DNA of 64,000 nucleotides. Origin: a virus. The stretch lies in IMG/VR virus record IMGVR_UViG_3300042544_003310, positions 124,001-188,000 of that record, one strand, 5' to 3'. The translations under genes were made by a program, and so were the position numbers. Positions 49,528 to 56,160 of this stretch are shown piece after piece. The first letter of the stretch is position 1, and every line of letters starts with the position of its first letter. The notes beneath the pieces are model-generated. The model searched no databases. It was not told the DNA's origin and saw nothing but the letters and a program-made list of their open reading frames with translations.

Positions 49528-49841
49528 TTGAAGATTGGAGCGTTTCTGCAGATCTCTGCTGTCCGCTAAGCTTGGATCGTGATAGATTGGATTGTGAACT
49601 GGCTTTGTTGAAGTATCGCACAACCCAAGAAGTTCAAGACAATCTCATACTTATCTATCTCAATATGCCAAGTTTGGGTTATCCCATTGGCCAATTGGAG
49701 TTGGTTAAAGAGTGGCGCACTATTCTCTGTGAAGAGCTTGTGAAACGGAAACCCATTCATTGGCGTCATTTCTTGAAAAGCCGTATGGACAAAAACGCTG
49801 CTGAGAAAACATCAGTTGACGAGCCCAGCCCTTCAGCGTAA
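49515..49841 (+). CDS. Hypothetical helical protein (108 aa)
   Basis: ATG 49515 lies inside the upstream ACA-TGG codons, 13-base overlap (GTG 49506 is an alternative). Helical (DRLDCELALLKYRTTQEVQD and GQLELVKEWRTILCEELVKR) with a polar tail. No family recognised. Not an LTW protein itself. Confidence 0.55.
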   Translation: MGEIIEDWSVSADLCCPLSLDRDRLDCELALLKYRTTQEVQDNLILIYLNMPSLGYPIGQLELVKEWRTILCEELVKRKPIHWRHFLKSRMDKNAAEKTSVDEPSPSA

Positions 49842-49869
49842 GTTATCAAGGGACACGGAAGGAATGATT

Positions 49870-50322
49870 ATGACCAAAGGTGAGCTGCTAGGCAAGTGTT
49901 TGGTTTTTGCCACCAACGCACATGCTGGTCAGTTTGACAAGGGAGGTGCTCCATATTTGCTCCACGTCCTAAAGGTTATGCACTATTTGCGCACCGAGGA
50001 CGAAGAGCTGCAATGCATTAGTTTGCTCCACGACGTGTGTGAAGATACTGATGCCACCTACGCTGATCTCAGAGATATTGGCTGCACCGAGCGTGTGATT
50101 GCGGGCGTGAGGGCACTGACCAAAGTGCCGGGTGAAACACTCGACGAATACAAGGCTCGAGTTTTCGCCAACCCCGATGCCATGCGTGTGAAAAAGTGCG
50201 ACCTGCGTCACAACTCGGATATCCGGCGCTTGAAAGGTGTCACAGAGAAGGACATTCGGCGCATGGCTCGCTACCATGAGTTTTACCTGGAGATTTGCGA
50301 GCGACTCAAGCTAGCTGATTGA
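49870..50322 (+). CDS. HD-domain phosphohydrolase, RelA/SpoT-hydrolase-like
   Basis: 150 residues. HAGQFDKGGAPYLLH (18-32), LLHDVCEDT (52-60, His-Asp pair) and VKKCDLRHNSD (107-117) match the metal-binding HD core of (p)ppGpp hydrolases (MESH-like single-domain forms). It may lower host alarmone levels to keep transcription and nucleotide synthesis active. ATG 49870 is chosen because of AAGGA 7 bases upstream. Confidence 0.8.
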   Translation: MTKGELLGKCLVFATNAHAGQFDKGGAPYLLHVLKVMHYLRTEDEELQCISLLHDVCEDTDATYADLRDIGCTERVIAGVRALTKVPGETLDEYKARVFANPDAMRVKKCDLRHNSDIRRLKGVTEKDIRRMARYHEFYLEICERLKLAD

Positions 50323-50346
50323 CAATCCAATCAATACTGCTATAGT
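50319..50346 (+). promoter_or_regulatory. Early promoter
   Basis: TTGACA (50319-50324), 16 bp, extended -10 TGCTATAGT (TATAGT 50341-50346). Overlaps the HD gene stop. Confidence 0.85.
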
Positions 50347-50367
50347 GCTGGGGAAAGGAACACGCTG

Positions 50368-50955
50368 ATGATCACCATTGTGAAAAAGTCCACACAAAAT
50401 CGTCGAGCACTCTTGGGCCAAACTGGTAAACAGTTTGTGAGAATGTCGGGCGATGCCGTGCGCTCCATTGTGGAGAAAAATACTTTTGATCCCACTTTGG
50501 CTTTTTGGGTTCATTGGTACAATCAAGCACCTGCCCTTGATTTCGATGCAACTGCGCTCACACCAAAGCAATGCCAAGATTTGATTGAGCTTGTGACGTT
50601 GCAGACCAAAAAAGATCTTGAAAATATTCTCAAGTATCTTGATGAGATCAGGCTAGATCAAGAATATTGGCGCACCGTGTCAGAAAAGCTGAGCCAAGGG
50701 CTTGAACCACCCAACGCCCCATATTTCTTTTGGGACCCGCCTGTCGGCATCCCAGACTTCTCCCGGTGGACGCAAGCTGATGCGCCAAATCAAGAGTGGC
50801 TGGAACATGTAGACAATCGCCTCAAGAGACTGAAGGTAGTTGAGCGCGACTACCGCAAGTCAGCCAGGCTCCACCAGGATCGCTTGAACGACACATACAT
50901 TTGGGCAGATGTGCAGACCGAAACTGTGCGCACCACTGTCATCACTCCAGTTTGA
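50368..50955 (+). CDS. Hypothetical protein (195 aa)
   Basis: N-terminal basic region (MITIVKKSTQNRRALLGQTG), then helices with a coiled stretch (QDLIELVTLQTKKDLENILK) and an aromatic Pro-rich middle (APYFFWDPPVGIPDFSRW). No family recognised. Precedes the Thg1-like gene by 7 bases in the same transcription unit, so it could be a partner. Confidence 0.55.
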   Translation: MITIVKKSTQNRRALLGQTGKQFVRMSGDAVRSIVEKNTFDPTLAFWVHWYNQAPALDFDATALTPKQCQDLIELVTLQTKKDLENILKYLDEIRLDQEYWRTVSEKLSQGLEPPNAPYFFWDPPVGIPDFSRWTQADAPNQEWLEHVDNRLKRLKVVERDYRKSARLHQDRLNDTYIWADVQTETVRTTVITPV

Positions 50956-50962
50956 GGGTCAC

Positions 50963-51781
50963 ATGAGCAAGGACAGTCTTGGCGACAGGATGAAGCTGCT
51001 GGAACAGCAGGAAACTGATCGACGCTTCCTGTTCAGCTTGCCCATCTATGCGCGTATTGACGGACGGGGCTTCAGCAAGTTCACCAAGGACATGGAGCGA
51101 CCTTACGACACTGGCATGACCACTAGCATGATCGAAACCACTCGAACCTTGGTGGAGAAAACCCAAGCTACTCTCGGGTATGTTCAAAGTGACGAGATCA
51201 GCTTGGTGTGGGTGCCCACAGGCAATGGCCATGGTTGGTTTGATGGCAAGATAACCAAGATGACCAGTGTGCTGGCTGGCCTGGCCACAGCAGCATTCAT
51301 TGAGAATGTTATTCAGTATTTTCCCAACTGGCAGCAGCTGGTGCTCCGCCTGCCGCACTTTGATGCAAGAGTCATCAGCATGCCCAGTTTGAGTGAGACG
51401 GCGAACATGTTACTTTGGCGCAATCTTGATTGTGCCAAAAATTCCGTGAGCATGGCTGCCCATCACTATCGCAGCCACAAAGAGCTGCAAGGCCTAGATC
51501 AAAAACAGCAACAGGAACTCATTTGGCAAAGTGGCGTCAACTGGAGCTCATATCCCGCAGCATTCAAGCGAGGAACTTGGGTACGTCGACGTGTAGTGCA
51601 ACGCACGTTGAATGACTCTGAGCTGGGGTTGATTCCGGAAAACTACAGGCCAGATCCCGGCACACTGTTTGCCCGGAGCGAGGTGCAAAGCTATGATCTG
51701 CCTCCTCTCAATCGAGTCACAAACCGAGTGGCTGTGCTGTTTGAAGACGCACCGCCTGAATACAAAACAGATAACCCTTGA
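50963..51781 (+). CDS. Thg1-like tRNA 3'-5' polymerase
   Basis: 272 residues. R-I-D-G-R-G-F-S-K-F (31-40) with catalytic Asp33, YVQSDEISLVW (73-83) with the second acidic pair, and FKRGTWVRRR near the C-terminal end match Thg1/TLP enzymes, which add nucleotides to 5' ends of tRNA in the 3'-5' direction. Eukaryotic Thg1 adds G-1 to tRNA-His, while bacterial and archaeal TLPs repair truncated tRNA 5' ends. In a phage with two RNA ligases and an end-healing enzyme, tRNA repair is likely. Confidence 0.82.
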   Translation: MSKDSLGDRMKLLEQQETDRRFLFSLPIYARIDGRGFSKFTKDMERPYDTGMTTSMIETTRTLVEKTQATLGYVQSDEISLVWVPTGNGHGWFDGKITKMTSVLAGLATAAFIENVIQYFPNWQQLVLRLPHFDARVISMPSLSETANMLLWRNLDCAKNSVSMAAHHYRSHKELQGLDQKQQQELIWQSGVNWSSYPAAFKRGTWVRRRVVQRTLNDSELGLIPENYRPDPGTLFARSEVQSYDLPPLNRVTNRVAVLFEDAPPEYKTDNP

Positions 51782-51805
51782 CATACTCTCTGCCACTGCT
51801 ATAAT
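51778..51805 (+). promoter_or_regulatory. Early promoter
   Basis: TTGACA (51778-51783), 16 bp, extended -10 TGCTATAAT (51800-51805). Confidence 0.9.
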
Positions 51806-51830
51806 CCGCGCATACAAAGGAGACAGGTTG

Positions 51831-52775
51831 ATGGGCAGCTGGAACGAAACTTGTGGGATCACACGCTTGCCCATCCATTCAGGCGATCCTGTGGTGCTGA
51901 TCATGTTGAGCCAGGTCACTGACTCTGGTGGTGCTGATGGCGCTTGCTATGCCAGCCACTACTGGAAGCCCTATGCGCTCCCGCTACGTGCAGTCTACAA
52001 CGACTACGGTGGTATTGAAGATGTGGGCACAGAGTGGAATCAACGCTGGATCCTGGGCAAAACTCGCGAAAGCATGGAGAGCATGCCAGAGGGAGAAAAT
52101 CCCTACCACGAGCCCGCTGTGGATCCACTACAGCTTGACAGCATGGAAACCCTCATGGAGTGGATTCGATCTGATCGGGTGTGGGTGAGAGGTGCTCGCA
52201 ATCCCCGGGGCGGTGGGCATCTCCTGGGCTGGACCATGTGCCACGCTTGGGCATGGGACCATCTAGCCCAGCAGAGTGAACACTGGAATGGCGATGTGAC
52301 CACACTGGAGATGAACTACAAGCGGGGTCAGGAACGCTACCGCAGCCTCTTCAAGCTGGCACAGGATCACCCGGATGGTATGAACTTTGAGATGGCTTAT
52401 TGGCGCTGGCGGGACACCCACTCCCTACGGGATCACTGGGCTGCCTTGCTAACTGGAGGCAGCAGCTTTGAAAGCTATGGTGGTGCCACAACTGGCATCC
52501 GCTCTTACGCTGATCTCATGCGGCTGTGGGCAGTGGCAGGACGTGACGTCGATCATCCCGAAGTTGACGACTTTCTCCGGGAGATGAGTGCCTTTCTGTT
52601 GGTATCAGACAACATGTGTGGACTGCGCATGACATGGCACCCGCAAACTGGCAAGGGCAGTCAGTGCGCCGAATACCCTCTCTACAAAAGTTTTTTTCTT
52701 CGCTGCCAGCAGCATGTGGACCTGATGCTGAACGGTGGCGACGATGATGACTGCGACACTGATGACACTCTATAA
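51831..52775 (+). CDS. Conserved phage protein of the MGSWNETC type (314 aa)
   Basis: MGSWNETCGITRLPIHSGDP opens a protein known in several unrelated large phages without function. W- and H-rich body: SHYWKPYALPLRAVYNDYGG, MCHAWAWDHL, WRWRDTHSLRDHWAALL. A very acidic tail (GGDDDDCDTDDTL) ends it. An intact T7 run (52691-52697) inside this gene keeps the frame. The N-terminal C-G-x-T-x-L-P-I-x-x-G-D part looks like a beta-barrel enzyme domain, but no active site is recognised. Confidence 0.6.
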   Translation: MGSWNETCGITRLPIHSGDPVVLIMLSQVTDSGGADGACYASHYWKPYALPLRAVYNDYGGIEDVGTEWNQRWILGKTRESMESMPEGENPYHEPAVDPLQLDSMETLMEWIRSDRVWVRGARNPRGGGHLLGWTMCHAWAWDHLAQQSEHWNGDVTTLEMNYKRGQERYRSLFKLAQDHPDGMNFEMAYWRWRDTHSLRDHWAALLTGGSSFESYGGATTGIRSYADLMRLWAVAGRDVDHPEVDDFLREMSAFLLVSDNMCGLRMTWHPQTGKGSQCAEYPLYKSFFLRCQQHVDLMLNGGDDDDCDTDDTL

Positions 52776-52799
52776 CCTCAAAAACAAGGAAACCGTGCT

Positions 52800-53216
52800 G
52801 TGAACAACCTCAGCCTTCTCATCTACCTTGCTGGCGTAACAGGCAGTATTGGTAGCTTTCTGGTATTTGTTGCTGTTCTGTTTGGATTTGGAATAGCAGT
52901 CTGCGGTGTCGTTTGGGTCGTAAGTCTTGACGCTACCAATTTCCGCACTGTGGAATATGCCAATCACGTCAAAATCCACAGCTGGCGCTGGCTTTGGGCG
53001 TTTTTGGTGCTGATGATTTTTGTTGGTAGTGTGTCAGCACTGGTGCCCAGCCGACAGACAGTGCTGCTGATTGCTGGCAGTGAGATGGGCGAGCGAGTGC
53101 TCAATCACCCACGCTTCAACCAAGTTGTGGATCCTGGACTAGAGCTGGTGACAACCTGGATGCAAAAAGAAACGGCTGAGATCCGCCGGAGCATGGATCC
53201 TACCAAAAAGCAGTAA
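52800..53216 (+). CDS. Membrane protein (138 aa) of T4-like phages
   Basis: GTG start. Two transmembrane regions (GSIGSFLVFVAVLFGFGIAV and WLWAFLVLMIFVGSVSALVP), then a soluble end with PSRQTVLLIAGSEMGERVLN. The motif P-S-x-x-T-x-x-x-I-A-x-S-E-x-G-E occurs in small phage membrane proteins of many T4-like and lambda-like phages. Function not known. Confidence 0.65.
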   Translation: MNNLSLLIYLAGVTGSIGSFLVFVAVLFGFGIAVCGVVWVVSLDATNFRTVEYANHVKIHSWRWLWAFLVLMIFVGSVSALVPSRQTVLLIAGSEMGERVLNHPRFNQVVDPGLELVTTWMQKETAEIRRSMDPTKKQ

Positions 53217-53220
53217 TAGG

Positions 53221-54048
53221 CTAGCCCAGCTGGCCCAGGCTGGTGACAAATCCCGGGCGCCCGGGCTGGTTGTGCAGGATGAACTCGCTTTGTCCTGCAC
53301 GATCGGTTATCCAGATGATGCTGTTAACAGGTATGTCAGCTTGCAGGACTTTCTCAAGCTTGCGGTCTCTCTTTTGCAACAGCTCAGTGATCCAAGTTTG
53401 GTCTTCTCGGAACTGCTCCTCTAAATCGTCCCCATCAGTTATCATGTCACCATCGCTGTCAAAGATGTGATAATAATAAGGGTCTAGGTCAGGGTCATTG
53501 GTGGGCTCATCAGTGCGCACATATTGTTTCCCTCTCCAAGTGACTTTGCCCTTTTGGTTATACTCTTGCACTGCTTGTTGAATAGCCTGATCAGTTATGG
53601 GCTTGACCTTCATGAGCCTGGGATCTACTCCTGCAAACCAAGCTGCAACGCGGGGGTCACTTGTCCAGCTGAGTGTGTGCCGGGGACCACCTTTGTCACC
53701 CACAGGGGTTTGAGCTCGATAGAGACGTATGGTGTCGCCAAACTTCCTCCGCAAGGCCGCTTGCACTGGCCTAAAACTCTGCTCCAGGCTGGCTCGGATC
53801 CGTTGGCCCCGCTCACTTGGCTGTGGGCTGTAGGCATCTTCCAGTTGAGCACTTTTCATGATTCCGCCCCACATGCCCTTGTTTTGGGCATCCGGTGGCA
53901 CTCCTACAAATCCCTCTAGGGCATCAGCAGCCTCTCCGGTCAAACTGTCATCAGCTTGGTCCACTAGATTTTTGATGCCCAACTGCTCAACGCTGATGTT
54001 GGAGAAGCTTTCCCGTAGGATCCGGGGATTGAGATCTGTTATACGCAT
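53221..54048 (-). CDS. Putative mono-ADP-ribosyltransferase (R-S-E type)
   Basis: 275 residues from ATG at 54048. The C-terminal domain has the order of the R-S-E group ARTs: L-Y-R-A with Arg111, SWTSDPRVAAWFAG (127-140, the S-T-S-like motif plus the A-x-x-F helix), and a last strand with QSEFILH and Glu255. The N-terminal 95 residues are a helical region that could target it to the virion. T4 carries related ARTs (Alt inside the capsid; ModA, ModB) that modify host RNA polymerase. The minus-strand late-type position suggests packaging. It is convergent with the gene at 52800. Activity inferred from motifs only. Confidence 0.6.
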   Translation of the reverse strand: MRITDLNPRILRESFSNISVEQLGIKNLVDQADDSLTGEAADALEGFVGVPPDAQNKGMWGGIMKSAQLEDAYSPQPSERGQRIRASLEQSFRPVQAALRRKFGDTIRLYRAQTPVGDKGGPRHTLSWTSDPRVAAWFAGVDPRLMKVKPITDQAIQQAVQEYNQKGKVTWRGKQYVRTDEPTNDPDLDPYYYHIFDSDGDMITDGDDLEEQFREDQTWITELLQKRDRKLEKVLQADIPVNSIIWITDRAGQSEFILHNQPGRPGFVTSLGQLG

Positions 54049-54052
54049 GGGA

Positions 54053-54060
54053 TATTTACG
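54053..54060 (-). promoter_or_regulatory. T4-type late promoter-like element for the ART gene
   Basis: CGTAAATA on the minus strand, 4 bases from the ART ATG. One base pair differs at the start of the T4 element; the gap is like that at the gp25-like gene. Confidence 0.45.
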
Positions 54061-54070
54061 CAAAAAATGG

Positions 54071-54099
54071 TTGACAGGCCAGCCTCCTTGTGCTACATT
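54071..54099 (+). promoter_or_regulatory. Early promoter inside a 12-bp dyad
   Basis: TTGACA (54071-54076), 17 bp, extended -10 TGCTACATT (TACATT 54094-54099). The -10 lies in the loop between the arms of the inverted repeat 54080-54091 / 54111-54122. Confidence 0.75.
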
Positions 54100-54122
54100 C
54101 CTTACTGTAAACAAGGAGGCTG
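54080..54122 (+). promoter_or_regulatory. 12-bp inverted repeat that includes the ribosome site
   Basis: CAGCCTCCTTGT (54080-54091) and ACAAGGAGGCTG (54111-54122) are perfect complements with a 19-base loop. The right arm contains the AAGGAGG ribosome site of the gene at 54125. Messages starting at about 54106 lack the left arm. Read-through messages would hide the ribosome site. It could also be an operator around the -10. Confidence 0.65.
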
Positions 54123-54124
54123 CT

Positions 54125-54319
54125 GTGAGCGATGAACCCCAACTGGATGGCATGATCCCACTTTCTGCCCTAGCAGATTTCCTCCGTGATCATCTCACCG
54201 TTGAGGTGGAGGTGTATGAGGAGAACTACAGCCAAGGCTACGTTACCACTGAGGTCACCATTAAGTTGGGTGACATTGTGATCACCAGGGGCTCGGACAA
54301 CCACAACTACACGCGCTAA
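54125..54319 (+). CDS. Hypothetical acidic protein (64 aa)
   Basis: GTG start with the strong AAGGAGG site. MSDEPQLDGMIPLSALADFL then DHLTVEVEVYEENYSQGYVT and a strand IKLGDIVITRG. Beta-rich C-terminus with V-E-V-E-V; small phage proteins with the 'V-x-V-x-V-Y...V-T-T-E-V-x-I' pattern are often anti-host factors but no family is recognised. Confidence 0.6.
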   Translation: MSDEPQLDGMIPLSALADFLRDHLTVEVEVYEENYSQGYVTTEVTIKLGDIVITRGSDNHNYTR

Positions 54320-54344
54320 CAGGCGATTTTTTCAGAACAAATGG

Positions 54345-54373
54345 TTGACAGGGTGGTCAACCCATGCTAGTAT
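54345..54373 (+). promoter_or_regulatory. Early promoter
   Basis: TTGACA (54345-54350), 17 bp, extended -10 TGCTAGTAT (TAGTAT 54368-54373), then GCCTACA start region. Confidence 0.75.
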
Positions 54374-54401
54374 GCCTACATAAGCTAAAGGACGTAGAGA
54401 G

Positions 54402-54596
54402 ATGCAAGTTTCCGAGCTGATTGAACGGCTGCAAACCTTGAAGGAGCAGCACGGCGATGTTCCTGTGATGGTAGGCAATGACGATGGCGACGTATGGGAT
54501 TGCATTATTGCTACCCATTATGTAACAGAGCAAGATGAGTTTCCCAGCAACTGGAACATGCCAGAAGGCTTTGAGTTTATCAAGCTCAGCAACTGA
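54402..54596 (+). CDS. Hypothetical protein (64 aa)
   Basis: MQVSELIERLQTLKEQHGDV, PVMVGNDDGDVWDCI: the helix E-L-I-E-x-L-x-x-x-x-x-x-H-G-D-x-P-V-x-V is a recurring phage and prophage pattern of small proteins without known role. Ribosome site AAAGGA upstream. Twelve bases before the next gene. Confidence 0.65.
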   Translation: MQVSELIERLQTLKEQHGDVPVMVGNDDGDVWDCIIATHYVTEQDEFPSNWNMPEGFEFIKLSN

Positions 54597-54608
54597 AGGA
54601 TCAAGATC

Positions 54609-55037
54609 ATGGACATCACTGCATTTGGCAAGACCCAACCGCTGGAACAGCATCTTTGGGAGATTGCCAACACCCGGCGAGATGAGTTTCCCAAGGATGT
54701 GATCAACCTCATGCTGGCAGCCTACTCTGTCATCGAAAGCCAAAAGATTTTCATCCAGCAAGGTGACGAGCGTGAGGCTCGGATAAACACCCAGCTCAAT
54801 GCCAAGCTGGACCAACTGCTGAGTTGTGTGGATCAGCCTCGTTGGTTGGTGCAGGGCACGGTGAGCGTGAGCCACTACATGCAAGATGGGCGCGAGCAGA
54901 GAGTTGAGACCCTGGTGGTGCTGGCTGACACTGAGCAGGAAGCCTGTGACAAGTTTGTGGCTCATTGGGAGAGCAAGACCTCAGAATATGCCGTCTACTA
55001 CACTGCCTGGGCTGACAAGGCCCATCAAACTGGTTGA
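54609..55037 (+). CDS. Hypothetical protein (142 aa)
   Basis: N-terminal helices (EQHLWEIANTRRDEFPKDVI, LMLAAYSVIESQKIFIQQGD), a strand domain (WLVQGTVSVSHYMQDGREQR) and the segment DTEQEACDKFVAHWESKT. The V-L-A-D-T-E-Q-E-A-x-x-K-F helix is common in phage proteins of unknown function. In the same unit as the gene at 54402. Confidence 0.6.
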   Translation: MDITAFGKTQPLEQHLWEIANTRRDEFPKDVINLMLAAYSVIESQKIFIQQGDEREARINTQLNAKLDQLLSCVDQPRWLVQGTVSVSHYMQDGREQRVETLVVLADTEQEACDKFVAHWESKTSEYAVYYTAWADKAHQTG

Positions 55038-55061
55038 CACTGACTAGAGTTATGCTACAGT
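55034..55061 (+). promoter_or_regulatory. Early promoter
   Basis: TTGACA (55034-55039), 16 bp, extended -10 TGCTACAGT (TACAGT 55056-55061), overlapping the previous stop. Confidence 0.8.
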
Positions 55062-55089
55062 GCCAGAGACAGAGTAAGGACCTTTGCCC

Positions 55090-55251
55090 ATGACAGTAAT
55101 CCGAGAAACATGCGAACTTTGTGAGCATAACAGGCTCTGCTATTGCAGATCATGTGATTTGAGTGGCGAGCCCAACCCAGAAGCTTTCACCAGAAATGAA
55201 CTGGTAGAGGCACTAATCTCCTACTACAGGGCCCCAAGGACCGCTGAGTAA
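55090..55251 (+). CDS. Cys-rich mini-protein (53 aa), possible zinc knuckle
   Basis: ATG 55090 to TAA 55249-55251. C-E-L-C-E-H-N-R-L-C-Y-C-R-S-C places five Cys and one His in 15 residues, so a zinc site is likely. The rest is helical (NELVEALISYYRAPRTAE). Its stop overlaps the next ATG (TAATG), which supports it being real. Confidence 0.6.
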   Translation: MTVIRETCELCEHNRLCYCRSCDLSGEPNPEAFTRNELVEALISYYRAPRTAE

Positions 55252-55643
55252 TGAAACTTCTTCGATTCCGCGAGAAGCATGGCGATCGAGTTTTCCTTTT
55301 CAAAACCAAAGAGGAACTTCAGCTGATCCTAGCGCAGGTTGCACAGGAAAGGCTGGACGAAGGCTATTGGTATGACACTGAGAATGGCAGTGATCAGGTT
55401 GACAGGCTGTGGCCCATGCGGCATCTCAGTGATGCGGACAAGATCGCACTTCTGCTCAAGAGGCTGCACGACCCTTCTGCCCGGCCCAACACCAACCCTA
55501 CCAGCTATTATCTGCACCAGGTTGCGCAATGGATGCGAGCTCGCCGGGACTATGAGTATGAGGGCTGGGATGAACTGCCTGTCGAACAGTGTCAACTCAC
55601 CCACTACGAGGGCAGCGTGCGTCGCACCAGCTCTGCAACATAG
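55251..55643 (+). CDS. Hypothetical protein (130 aa), paralogue of the gene at 56161
   Basis: MKLLRFREKHGDRVFLFKTK; LILAQVAQERLDEGYWYDTE; a C-terminal RRDYEYEGWDELPVEQCQLT. The gene at 56161 shares the R-F-R-E-K-H-x-D-R-V-F start, L-I-L-A-Q-V-A-Q-E-R-L, E-N-G-S-D-Q-V-D and Y-E-Y-E-x-W-D-E. It is a duplicated gene with about half the positions changed. Unknown function; nothing obviously enzymatic. Confidence 0.65.
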   Translation: MKLLRFREKHGDRVFLFKTKEELQLILAQVAQERLDEGYWYDTENGSDQVDRLWPMRHLSDADKIALLLKRLHDPSARPNTNPTSYYLHQVAQWMRARRDYEYEGWDELPVEQCQLTHYEGSVRRTSSAT

Positions 55644-55654
55644 AGGTTGATATC

Positions 55655-55842
55655 ATGAAAACACTGGCTAGGTTTGGTGTTTGAATGGAGTGTGGACAAG
55701 AACAATGTGCTGTGGATCAGCCCAAACCAAACTCGCAAGCAAGCTTTTTTTTGATCAACATCAAGCGGAGATCCAGCGCCTCACTCGGGAGGCTATCCAA
55801 TCCATCTCTGCCAAAATCATTGCGGTGAACAACAACCCATAA
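55655..55842 (+). pseudogene. Small gene broken by two +1 shifts
   Basis: ATG 55655 reads M-K-T-L-A-R-F-G-V then stops. The +1 frame continues FEWSVDKNNVLWISPNQTRK then Q-A-F-F and stops after the T8 run (55745-55752). The +1 frame after that run reads DQHQAEIQRLTREAIQSISA to a stop at 55840-55842. Joined, these make one coherent protein of about 62 residues. The M-K-T-L-A-R-F start resembles M-R-T-L-A-R-F of the gene at 56584. Confidence 0.6.
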
Positions 55843-55848
55843 GAGTCG

Positions 55849-55876
55849 TTGACAATCGTCTGTGGTGTGCTACACT
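55849..55876 (+). promoter_or_regulatory. Early promoter
   Basis: TTGACA (55849-55854), 16 bp, extended -10 TGCTACACT (TACACT 55871-55876). Confidence 0.8.
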
Positions 55877-55905
55877 AGGCACAGGAAACAAATGGGAGAC
55901 ATGCT

Positions 55906-56133
55906 GTGAAGAAACGTGTTGTTGTCACTTTGGAACTGATTTACGACCATCCCGAGACTGTGACAGTGCGTGGCAAACAGGTGGCCTATCCCTTTGATGT
56001 AGGCTATGTGTTGAGCGAGATCAAGGGCACGCTAGAATGCAGCGACTATGGTGTTTGGGGCCTGCAGAAGGTGAACGGCGGCTGTGTGAGTCACCTGCAA
56101 CTTGTGCTAGCTGACGACATTGTTGACGAGTAA
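55906..56133 (+). CDS. Hypothetical protein (75 aa)
   Basis: GTG start behind GGGAGA. KKRVVVTLELIYDHPETVTV, then AYPFDVGYVLSEIKGTLECS and a hydrophobic strand near the end. Beta-rich with few charged residues in the core. No family recognised. Confidence 0.6.
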   Translation: MKKRVVVTLELIYDHPETVTVRGKQVAYPFDVGYVLSEIKGTLECSDYGVWGLQKVNGGCVSHLQLVLADDIVDE

Positions 56134-56160
56134 TTCACTCATCACACAAGGAACCCTCTG

